Of a stretch of DNA of 64,000 nt, positions 45,155-53,182 are shown one piece after another (the first letter of the stretch is position 1; every line of letters begins with the position of its first letter). The notes under the pieces were generated by a model that had not been told where the DNA came from, did no database searches, and saw only the letters and a program-made list of their open reading frames with translations. The translations under genes and the position numbers were made by a program. This DNA is from an uncultured Paludibacter sp. (GTDB lineage: Bacteria; Bacteroidota; Bacteroidia; Bacteroidales; Paludibacteraceae). Where the stretch lies: the NCBI GenBank assembly GCA_937897985.1, contig CALCBD010000029.1, positions 1 through 64,000 of the forward strand, read 5' to 3'.

Positions 45155-45223
45155 GGAACAAAATTCTTGATTTTAGGAATACCTTCAAGGCTTAACTTTG
45201 CGGTGTTGATCTAATTTTGTTCC
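45155..45223. promoter_or_regulatory. 11-bp inverted repeat bracketing a promoter
   Basis: GGAACAAAATT at 45155-45165 is exactly inverted at 45213-45223, 47 bases away, around a perfect -7 box. The pair looks like two operator half-sites that could loop or box in a promoter for the next gene. Confidence 0.5.
45193..45200 (+). promoter_or_regulatory. -7 promoter box before the SUMF1-PQQ gene
   Basis: TAACTTTG matches TAnnTTTG and lies 43 bases upstream of the start codon. A second match, TAATTTTG (45212-45219), is inside the right arm of the inverted repeat. Confidence 0.55.
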
Positions 45224-45243
45224 GTAAATCAATATTTTAATGT

Positions 45244-48200
45244 ATGAAATCGCACAAAATCCTATTCATTGTTCTTGTTCTGATATCATCGGTAAATAAT
45301 TTAAAATCCGACAATAAAAGTTACCCTTGTCGTATTGTAGATTATGGTGCCGATATGGGAGCCGGATATTACAACAACAAAGCTACTACATCTCAAACCA
45401 CTTACAAAGAAGACGTGGATGGCGATGGAAGTAATACCGATGATTGCATTGCTTTTTGGGAGTATAAAGATGGTACAAATTACTTGTCGCCTTTAAGTTC
45501 TACCGCCATAACTTATGATAATGAAGCGACCAATGCCCGCTTTTATGGTGGGATTGCTGCATTTTATAATAAAACCGGCATTGCATTAACCGAAGGAATG
45601 CTCAACAATAACCATGAGCTGCGCGACGACTGGAATTTAATGAGTGTTCACTCCTCGTCCGGATTAATGGAACGGGCTTATGGGTTTTGGTTTTGGGATA
45701 AAGCCGATTTTCTGAATGGTGGCAATGTTGCAACTAATAAAGTTACATTTGATGCTAACAGCAGCATTTCGGTGAGTAACTTCCGTCTTTCCACCAATTT
45801 TTCGGTTGGTCGCTGGGTGGTGCGCGATGGTAATCAGTTTTATATTTCCGAAACCAAATTCGGCACAACACAATATTCACCTACCGAGAGTTATACCATT
45901 ACAAAATATTCTACACAAACACTTAACCCATCAAGCACAAATTGGGCAGTTTACAATCCGGTTGCACCTTACGATGTGCGGTTTAAAAACCCCGAAACTG
46001 CGACCTATTCACCACATACTTTTACTGATATTACCGCTGTTGGGTTTTATGTTGCGCGCGACTTGCTCACAGCAGGAAACACACAGCTAAAATGGCATGC
46101 TTTTGAAGTTAACGCTGTGGTTACACGTCCCGAAACACCGGGTTATTATACTGATATGACGCTGATTCCTGCCGGTGGTGCCATTACGAGTCCGTTTTAT
46201 ATTAACACTAAAGAAATTACTTTCGAACAGTGGCAAAAAGTATATCGTTGGGCTGTTAGCAATCAATATTGCAATCATACCGATATTACGAAAGGCGGTT
46301 ATGTATTCGACCGTGATGGCGATATGGGAAGTATGGATGTGGGAAATGACCCACATACGGCTTATGAGCCTGTAACGGATATTAGTTGGTACGATGCGGT
46401 GCTTTGGTGTAATGCACTTTCGGAACTGGAAGGACTTACACCTTGTTATTATTCTGATGCAGCAAAAACAAAAATTTTAAAAACGGTAAAAGACAGAACA
46501 GATGAGAGTAAATATTCCACAAAATTTGATATTTATGTGGATTATTCGAAAAACGGTTACAGATTACCAACTCTCGAAGAATGGAATGCCGCAGCGAACA
46601 ATGCTTCTACAGGCTGGACAAGTACTTCCGGGACAAAAGAAACCGGCACTTCAACTGCAAATAGTTACGGGATATTTGACATGATTGGGAATGTGTGGGA
46701 ATATTGTTGGGATACTCCGAACGCTGGCGATAAATTCGAATATGCTACCCAAAATTCGCATATTGTTTTGGGAGGAGCATTCAGTGGTGTAACCAATAAC
46801 CCCACAAGTCCGGTAAAAAAATGGGGCGATTTACCATTTAAAGGAAATCCGAATATTGGGCTTCGGGTTATCAGACATGATTTGGGTGTAATTCCTCCGG
46901 CAACTCAGAATTTTGCTACCCGCCCTAACTGGACAATTACCGAAGGTGATAAACTTTTGCCAGTGGTTGCCGCTACAAAGGTTGCTAATATTATGCAATC
47001 CGATTTACAACTCATCAGTGGTACAAAAACCTATAAATCGCCGAGTGACCCATTATACGAAAACGACAATACGGGCTATATTCGTACCGATGATGCAGCT
47101 GTTACCGTAACTCCTTTCCGCATGTCGAAATACGAAACTTCGTACGAGAAATGGCGTGAAATTCTTAACTGGGCAGAGATAGAAGGTGGATACAATTTTG
47201 ATGGCGATGGTGATATGGGTGCAATGGATTATCGGGTTGGTTACACATCGCATAATACTACAGAACCTGTTACCGAACCAAACTGGAACGATGTATTGCT
47301 TTGGTGTAATGCCTTATCAGAGTACGAAGGTAAAGTACCGGTATATTATAGTGATACGGCTCGTACGGTAGTTATGAAATCAGGACTTCAATGGAGGATT
47401 GCTATGGAACAACGCTATTCTGGTTATCCCACTTATACGAATACAATGTATTATGCCAGATACGAAAAAGATGGTTACCGACTGCCAACAGCATCGGAAT
47501 GGGAAGTTGCATACCGTAGTAAACTTGAAACAAAAGCTGCTGCAGGAGTATATCCAACAAGTATAGGTACAAGTAAAAATTTATCTAATTCTGATAATCA
47601 TACATGGGATATAGCATATGGCACTCCAAATAGCCTTGGGATATATAATTTACATGGAAATATTAGCGAATATACTTCTGGTGCCGACGGGACAAGTTAT
47701 TATTTAAGTCACAATCCCAAAGATGATAAAAACGAAGGTCTTTTCGGATTACTTGTAAAAGGAGGAAATTTTGGTTCTGATTACCAGCAAATAAAAGACA
47801 GCTACAATGAAAAAGCATCCGCTACACGTTACTGGATAGGATTTAGAGTTGTTCGTTGTGACGAGAATGAACATCCGGCTTATGATAAATTCTCACCTGA
47901 TACAGTTATCAAAGTGAATCCCGTAAATTTTGATCCTTTGTCGGGAAAAACATTTAGAAATAACCTGATGCGAAATGGGGAATTTAATAAATCCGGCGTT
48001 TCAACAACAGGAGTAACTCCAAAGTGGATTTTTACAACCGGTGCGGCAATTACCTCTTCACCTGTAGTTGTAAATGGAGTATTATATATTGGTAGCGACG
48101 ACAAAAAAATATATGCTCTCAATGCAAATACAGGTGCACAAATCTGGTCGTATCTCACGGGAGATGTTGTACGTTCGTCGGCAACCGTTACTGGTGACAG

Positions 48201-49281
48201 CTTATTTATCGGTAGTAACGATGGTTATTTGTATTGTCTGAAAACAACTGATGGCTCGCTTGTCTGGAAAAAGAAAGCATATACTTCCGGGAGTGTGAAA
48301 GCCTGCCCCACAGTAGCTTATAATACCGTTTTTGCAACCTGGCACGGTATGTTCGAAACGACAAATACTGTTGGTCTCGATATTAAAACCGGCAACGAGA
48401 AATGGAGATACCGCCGTGTTCGGGCCAACGAGGGAGCATTTACAACAGATGCAACACGTTTGTTTTTCGCATCGTCTGATAATGTTGTAGAAGGCGTAGA
48501 CATTGCAACAGAGCAAACGGTATTTTACAGAACAGGTGATCACAACAAAGGTTCTATGACAATTTTAGATGACAACACAGTGCTTTATGCCAAAGAAACG
48601 GCTATTCAGGCTGTAACCAAAACAGGAGGATTAGTCTGGACTACCAATGTTGGAATTGGAGCCGATCAGGATTTGTCACCATTAACAACTCCGGCAGTTG
48701 GCACAGTGAATATTAGTGGTGTGCCTTCTAAAATGATTTACTGGGGAACTCTGAAAAACTCGTTGATGGCATTAAAAACTGACGGTTCACAACTTTGGCA
48801 TCGCAAAGATTTTCCGGCACCTTTTAATTCGGCACCTGTAATTTCGCAAAACGTGGTTTATATAGGGAATGATGATAATAAAATGTACGCAATAAATGCC
48901 GAAGATGGTACAACAATTTGGTCGTATACCACCGGTGGAGTTATTCAAACATCGCCCTGGATAGAAAATGGTGTGGTTTATTTTAGTAGTAGTGATGGTA
49001 AAGTATATGCAATGCAATCGGATACAATTTCGGGAAATTTAACTCCGGAAAACAATCTTGTGAAAATTCGTCCAAATCCGGTAATTGACAATATGTTTAT
49101 AAGTAGTTATGAATCAATTGATTATATTAAAATTATAAATTCTGCTGGTCAGGTTATGGATTTCAAAAATGATAGCGGTTTGAAATCTATACAAGTAAGT
49201 ACGCTTGCCGAAGGAGTTTACTCGATAGAACTCTATTCGAAAAAGAATAAAATTGCAACTTCAAAATTTGTAAAGAAATAG
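45244..49281 (+). CDS. Giant secreted SUMF1x2-PQQ propeller protein with T9SS tail
   Basis: This 1345-residue protein has a signal peptide, an unrecognised N-terminal beta-rich region (to about 295), two formylglycine-generating-enzyme-like (SUMF1) domains (about 300-550 and 575-875, with GNVWEYCWD and GNISEYTSG as GNVxEW equivalents), a PQQ-type beta-propeller (about 920-1258, repeats like SSPVVNGVLYIGSDDKKIYALN), and a T9SS tail. Both SUMF1 domains lack the catalytic cysteine pair (end GLRVIRHD/GFRVVRCDE blocks without the Cys motif), so they are probably structural or glycan-binding, not sulfatase-activating. A surface scaffold or binding role is inferred. It has its own promoter and is followed 12 bases on by an esterase. 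Confidence 0.82.
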   Translation: MKSHKILFIVLVLISSVNNLKSDNKSYPCRIVDYGADMGAGYYNNKATTSQTTYKEDVDGDGSNTDDCIAFWEYKDGTNYLSPLSSTAITYDNEATNARFYGGIAAFYNKTGIALTEGMLNNNHELRDDWNLMSVHSSSGLMERAYGFWFWDKADFLNGGNVATNKVTFDANSSISVSNFRLSTNFSVGRWVVRDGNQFYISETKFGTTQYSPTESYTITKYSTQTLNPSSTNWAVYNPVAPYDVRFKNPETATYSPHTFTDITAVGFYVARDLLTAGNTQLKWHAFEVNAVVTRPETPGYYTDMTLIPAGGAITSPFYINTKEITFEQWQKVYRWAVSNQYCNHTDITKGGYVFDRDGDMGSMDVGNDPHTAYEPVTDISWYDAVLWCNALSELEGLTPCYYSDAAKTKILKTVKDRTDESKYSTKFDIYVDYSKNGYRLPTLEEWNAAANNASTGWTSTSGTKETGTSTANSYGIFDMIGNVWEYCWDTPNAGDKFEYATQNSHIVLGGAFSGVTNNPTSPVKKWGDLPFKGNPNIGLRVIRHDLGVIPPATQNFATRPNWTITEGDKLLPVVAATKVANIMQSDLQLISGTKTYKSPSDPLYENDNTGYIRTDDAAVTVTPFRMSKYETSYEKWREILNWAEIEGGYNFDGDGDMGAMDYRVGYTSHNTTEPVTEPNWNDVLLWCNALSEYEGKVPVYYSDTARTVVMKSGLQWRIAMEQRYSGYPTYTNTMYYARYEKDGYRLPTASEWEVAYRSKLETKAAAGVYPTSIGTSKNLSNSDNHTWDIAYGTPNSLGIYNLHGNISEYTSGADGTSYYLSHNPKDDKNEGLFGLLVKGGNFGSDYQQIKDSYNEKASATRYWIGFRVVRCDENEHPAYDKFSPDTVIKVNPVNFDPLSGKTFRNNLMRNGEFNKSGVSTTGVTPKWIFTTGAAITSSPVVVNGVLYIGSDDKKIYALNANTGAQIWSYLTGDVVRSSATVTGDSLFIGSNDGYLYCLKTTDGSLVWKKKAYTSGSVKACPTVAYNTVFATWHGMFETTNTVGLDIKTGNEKWRYRRVRANEGAFTTDATRLFFASSDNVVEGVDIATEQTVFYRTGDHNKGSMTILDDNTVLYAKETAIQAVTKTGGLVWTTNVGIGADQDLSPLTTPAVGTVNISGVPSKMIYWGTLKNSLMALKTDGSQLWHRKDFPAPFNSAPVISQNVVYIGNDDNKMYAINAEDGTTIWSYTTGGVIQTSPWIENGVVYFSSSDGKVYAMQSDTISGNLTPENNLVKIRPNPVIDNMFISSYESIDYIKIINSAGQVMDFKNDSGLKSIQVSTLAEGVYSIELYSKKNKIATSKFVKK

Positions 49282-49292
49282 CTTATAAAGTG

Positions 49293-50087
49293 ATGGTTAA
49301 ATATCACAAGAAACACTTTATTCTATGGTTTCTGTTTTTTGTTACAAACAGTATAGTATTTGGTCAAAAGCCGGATACTATACTATTTTTTAAATTTCCA
49401 ACCCTTCCAAAAACAAATTATTATATCGCAACCGGAAAACTGCCAACACCAATGTGTTCGGTTTATTTACCTGAAAATTACAACGAAATAAAAAAGATTC
49501 CGGTGCTGCTTTGGATTGATGGAGGAACCGGTGGTGCAGGCGATTGTGTGAAATTTGTGAAAGAAAAGGTGGGCGCTAACGGAATTATTTTGATAAATTT
49601 TCCGCTTTTTAAGGCAAATATAAATCCGCTATTACCTGATAGTTCGAACTACTGGACTCGCTTACGCATACGAAATTCCGACAGTGATACTCTATGGAAA
49701 GCATATAAAAATATGCTCGACAGTATATTTTCAATATTCCCGCAAATTGATAAAGAAAATGCTTTAATGGGCGGATTTTCAAACGGAGCACATGCCACTG
49801 CCGTTTTATTAAACCGCCCGGAACATGAAATTACAAACTACTTTAACAAATTCTTTTTTATTGAAGGTGGCGATGGACTTGAAGATTATTCAGTACTAAA
49901 AAACCGTAACGTGCTTTATATGCAGGGCACAGAGCTAAGTTACCCGAATTGGGTGAAGTCGTTTTACCTGAATGCTAAAAAAATTAAAGCAAAAGCCCGA
50001 TTTGTGTACATGAAAGGAGTAGGACATAATTTTCCGAAGCAGTATCAGGTCCAACTTAACAACCGGATTCGAAAAATGATAAAATAA
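49293..50087 (+). CDS. Secreted alpha/beta-hydrolase (esterase-like)
   Basis: This 264-residue protein (start at ATG 49293 preferred over the GTG directly before it) has a signal peptide, the nucleophile elbow GGFSNGAHA with its Ser, an oxyanion-type GGTGG segment, and a late GVGHNFP with the catalytic His. The closest general pattern is the feruloyl/acetyl esterase or PHB depolymerase group. In a PUL it would remove acyl esters from the glycan. It is co-directional and close to the SUMF1-PQQ gene, and converges with marC 8 bases downstream. Substrate unknown. Confidence 0.8.
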   Translation: MVKYHKKHFILWFLFFVTNSIVFGQKPDTILFFKFPTLPKTNYYIATGKLPTPMCSVYLPENYNEIKKIPVLLWIDGGTGGAGDCVKFVKEKVGANGIILINFPLFKANINPLLPDSSNYWTRLRIRNSDSDTLWKAYKNMLDSIFSIFPQIDKENALMGGFSNGAHATAVLLNRPEHEITNYFNKFFFIEGGDGLEDYSVLKNRNVLYMQGTELSYPNWVKSFYLNAKKIKAKARFVYMKGVGHNFPKQYQVQLNNRIRKMIK

Positions 50088-50094
50088 CGGTTCA

Positions 50095-50730
50095 CTATTT
50101 TATCAACATTCCCAACACTATCGGTTTCAAACCACTAAAGAAAAACTCAACGGCAATTACCATTACAATTAGTCCCATTATTCGCATCATGACGTTTACA
50201 CCTGTTTCGCCTAAAATTTTCATTAGTTTGGAGGAACTGTATAAAATCAGATAAGTAAGAGCCATAATTAGCATGATGGAAGTCAATAGAATAACTTTTT
50301 TCAAAAGGTTGTTTGCGTCTTCCATAAGTACTATGGCATTGGTAATAGCGCCCGGTCCGCAAATCATAGGAATTGCCAGTGGTGTTACCGAAATATCGGT
50401 AATATATTTTTTCACTTCTTCATCCTTTATTTTTACCTGACCTAATCGCGCTTTTAGCATATCCATACCCATTATAAAGAATATGACACCTCCAACCACC
50501 CTAAAGCTATTGACCGAAATACCAAAAAACTTAAAAAGCAATTGACCAGTTAATGCAAAGGCAATGATAGTAAACAATGAAACTATTGACGCTTTTTTAG
50601 CTGTCCGATTACGTTCTTCCTCCGATAAATCTGCGGTCATCGACATAAATACAGGCATAGTACCCAATGGATTTATCAGGGTAAAAAACGATGTAATGCT
50701 CAATAAAGCAAAGGAAAGCAGCTCATTCAT
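50095..50730 (-). CDS. MarC family integral membrane protein
   Basis: This 211-residue protein has six predicted membrane helices (LLSFALLSITSFFTLINPLG start; NPLGTMPVFMS and PLAIPMICGPGAI are MarC family hallmarks). The start is set at 50730 because a perfect -7 box (50756-50763) lies within the longer open frame to 50766. MarC/UPF0056 proteins have no firmly known function. It is a housekeeping-type gene on the opposite strand inside the PUL. Confidence 0.92.
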   Translation of the reverse strand: MNELLSFALLSITSFFTLINPLGTMPVFMSMTADLSEEERNRTAKKASIVSLFTIIAFALTGQLLFKFFGISVNSFRVVGGVIFFIMGMDMLKARLGQVKIKDEEVKKYITDISVTPLAIPMICGPGAITNAIVLMEDANNLLKKVILLTSIMLIMALTYLILYSSSKLMKILGETGVNVMMRIMGLIVMVIAVEFFFSGLKPIVLGMLIK

Positions 50731-50755
50731 AATGCGATTATAAAATTCGTTGTTG

Positions 50756-50763
50756 CAAAAATA
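50756..50763 (-). promoter_or_regulatory. -7 promoter box of marC
   Basis: The minus strand reads TATTTTTG (TAnnTTTG) 26 bases before Met 50730, which decides the start choice. Confidence 0.5.
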
Positions 50764-50859
50764 CAACTTTTTTATAAACCTTTACTTCGAATTAATTGCA
50801 TTGGAATATATATGCTATTTATTGGAACGATATTTAATATCGGGCGAAAGCATGAGATG

Positions 50860-50867
50860 TAAATTTG
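50860..50867 (+). promoter_or_regulatory. -7 promoter box of the symporter unit
   Basis: TAAATTTG matches TAnnTTTG, 37 bases upstream of the symporter start codon. Confidence 0.5.
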
Positions 50868-50904
50868 TGAAAATTATAAATGTCAATTCTATGAATGTAA
50901 AAAT

Positions 50905-52320
50905 ATGAAATCACATACAAACAAAATTTCGGTTGTTGAAAAAACGGCTTATGGCTTGGGTGATATGGCTTCCAACCTTTTTTATCAGACATTCACCATG
51001 TTTTTGCTGTATTTTTATACTGATGTTTTTGGAATTACAGCGGCGGCAGCGGGCACTATGTTTCTGATTGTTCGTATGTTGGATACTTTTTACGATCCAT
51101 TAGTCGGAGTATTGGCCGATCGAACCAAGTCAAAATACGGCAAATTCAGACCATGGATTTTATATACGGTAGTTCCATTCGGAGTCGTAGGATTTCTTAC
51201 GTTTTTTACTCCCGAAATTGCAACAAACTCCAAATTGGTTTATGCCTATATTACCTACACCGCCATGATGTTTATTTATTCAACCATCAATGTTCCTTAT
51301 GGAGCATTAATGGCCGTAATGACATCAAATTCGTTGGAACGAACCAGTCTTTCGGCTTTCAGATCAATTTCGGCTTTTATTGGTGGATTAATTGTACAGG
51401 GATTTACATTAAAATTTGTTCATTACTTTGGATTATTAAAAACACATGCCGACGGAACTGTAAACGAGCAATTTGGCTTTTCGGTTGCAATGGGAATTTA
51501 TTCTGTATTGGCCGTTATTATGTTTCTCACCACTTTTTTTGTTTGCAAAGAGCGCATAAAACCAATTAATGAGCAAAGTAATTCGCTCAGGGAAGACATT
51601 AAGGATTTATTTAAAAATGTACCATGGTTAATTCTCACAGTTGTCGGCATAATGACCTGTTTGTATGTAGCCATCCGAAACGGTTCCATAATTTATTACT
51701 TTAAATATTATGCTAACAATACCGGTAACGCAAATCTATTCGGTTTTCAGATTGGAGCTGAAACTTTAGTGTCCTCTTTTATGGTTGCCGGAACTGCGTT
51801 TAGCATTTTGGGCACCGTATTATTAAAACCTATGGCAGCTCGCATCGGGAAAAAGAATGTATATATTTTATCAATGACGCTGGGAACAGTTCTAAGTATA
51901 GCATATTATTTTTTGAATAAAGATCAGATCACTTTAATGTTTGTATTTCAGGCTTTGTGCAACTTTGCTGTAGGACCTGCAATGGCTATGATGTGGAGCA
52001 TGTATGCCGATACAGCCGATTATTCCGAACTGAAAACGGGAAGACGTGCCACCGGATTGATCTATTCGTCGGCTAATTTTGCGCAAAAGTTCGGCTGGTC
52101 TATTGGTGGCGCTATAGCCGGTTATCTGCTGGCTTATTTTGGGTTTGTTGCCAATGCACCTGTTACTGCCGAAACAGAAACCGGCGTTCGTATTTTGTTT
52201 GGTTTTATGCCGGCTATCTGGAGTTTAATTGCTGTTGTAGCCTTGTTTTTCTATAATCTGGATGAAAATAAGGTAAAAGAAATTAACGCCGAACTTGCTA
52301 CCCTGAAAAATAATGCGTAA
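50905..52320 (+). CDS. GPH-family sugar:cation symporter (MFS)
   Basis: This 471-residue transporter with 12 membrane helices has the family landmarks KTAYGLGDMASNLFYQT at the start, DTFYDPLVGVLADRTKSKYGKFRPW after helix 2 and RATGLIYSSANFAQKFGWSIGG in the second half (each seen as separate short strings). GPH symporters move disaccharides or short oligosaccharides across the inner membrane with Na+ or H+. It would feed the GH130 and GH94 phosphorylases in the cytoplasm. It starts a new unit with its own -7 box and is followed 77 bases later by the GH94 genes. Confidence 0.93.
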   Translation: MKSHTNKISVVEKTAYGLGDMASNLFYQTFTMFLLYFYTDVFGITAAAAGTMFLIVRMLDTFYDPLVGVLADRTKSKYGKFRPWILYTVVPFGVVGFLTFFTPEIATNSKLVYAYITYTAMMFIYSTINVPYGALMAVMTSNSLERTSLSAFRSISAFIGGLIVQGFTLKFVHYFGLLKTHADGTVNEQFGFSVAMGIYSVLAVIMFLTTFFVCKERIKPINEQSNSLREDIKDLFKNVPWLILTVVGIMTCLYVAIRNGSIIYYFKYYANNTGNANLFGFQIGAETLVSSFMVAGTAFSILGTVLLKPMAARIGKKNVYILSMTLGTVLSIAYYFLNKDQITLMFVFQALCNFAVGPAMAMMWSMYADTADYSELKTGRRATGLIYSSANFAQKFGWSIGGAIAGYLLAYFGFVANAPVTAETETGVRILFGFMPAIWSLIAVVALFFYNLDENKVKEINAELATLKNNA

Positions 52321-52396
52321 GTGAAATAATTCAAAGCGATTATGTTGAATTTTTGATGTGCAAAGCGAATACTTCAAAAGGATTAAAAAAGAGTAT

Positions 52397-53182
52397 ATGA
52401 AAACAACCTTCGAACAAAATAGGATGTGGAATAACTTTATTGGCAATTCCAACTTTGCATTGATTATTGACAATCGGGGCATTGGATACAATCATATCTC
52501 AAAACCTGTTAATGCATCTGGCAATATCAAATCTGAAATCATTGATCTTAAACCCAAAGTTGTTCTTATAAAAGATATTATTTCCGGCGATATATGGTCG
52601 TCGGCTTATCGGGTAGAAACTGAGAATGACCTTCAAGCTCAATTTATACATGGCTCAGGTTACACTATTTTAAATTCTGAATACAACGATATACAGACTC
52701 AAACTAAATACTTTGTTCCCCAAAACGAGCATATTGAAATATGGCATTTAAAAATTTCGAACACAGGACTAAAAAAACACGAACTAAGTTTAGCCACTTT
52801 TGAAGATGAGAATAACGACTTTTTCAAAGGATTTACAAATGCAGACTCTAAATGTAATGGACTTAGATGTTTGGGATTTTTTTGTGAAGATACCATTGCC
52901 GGCAAATCAGATATTCGGAAATTTATAAATCCAAAATTTAATAGCAAGAAAAGCCCCGAGTCGGATCTAAAATTCGGGAGTAAATTTAATATTTTTCAAA
53001 TTGATATTGAATTAGAACCAACTAAAATGCTTGATTTTGTCGTAATTATGGCGCCAGAATATATAGAAAAAGTAAAACCTGAAATCTTCAATAAATTTGG
53101 AAATATTGAAGCTGTTGAAAATGAATATAATAAAATTTTAAATAACAAAATTTGTACTACTAATGCAATACGGATATTTTGA
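52397..53182 (+). CDS. Stand-alone GH94 N-terminal domain protein
   Basis: This 261-residue protein (start at ATG 52397, after AAAAAGAG; the longer frame from 52358 lacks a good site) matches the N-terminal beta-sandwich domain of the downstream GH94 enzyme: WNNFIGNSNFALIIDNRG with WSNYLGSTGYGAIITNNG, IWSSAYRVE with YWSATWQPV, TKYFVPQNEHIEIWHLKISN with CYFVPLNRDFEVWHLKLTN. It has no (alpha/alpha)6 catalytic barrel. The two copies are strongly diverged and the frame is open throughout, so it is not a fresh pseudogene. It overlaps the full gene by 20 bases. It may act as an accessory or binding subunit, or be a decaying duplicate. Confidence 0.75.
   Translation: MKTTFEQNRMWNNFIGNSNFALIIDNRGIGYNHISKPVNASGNIKSEIIDLKPKVVLIKDIISGDIWSSAYRVETENDLQAQFIHGSGYTILNSEYNDIQTQTKYFVPQNEHIEIWHLKISNTGLKKHELSLATFEDENNDFFKGFTNADSKCNGLRCLGFFCEDTIAGKSDIRKFINPKFNSKKSPESDLKFGSKFNIFQIDIELEPTKMLDFVVIMAPEYIEKVKPEIFNKFGNIEAVENEYNKILNNKICTTNAIRIF

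Noticed and set aside
45244..49281. SUMF1 domains as maturation factor for the neighbouring sulfatases.
   Set aside because: The catalytic cysteines are absent and both sulfatases carry Ser, which FGE does not convert; the protein is also secreted with a T9SS tail.
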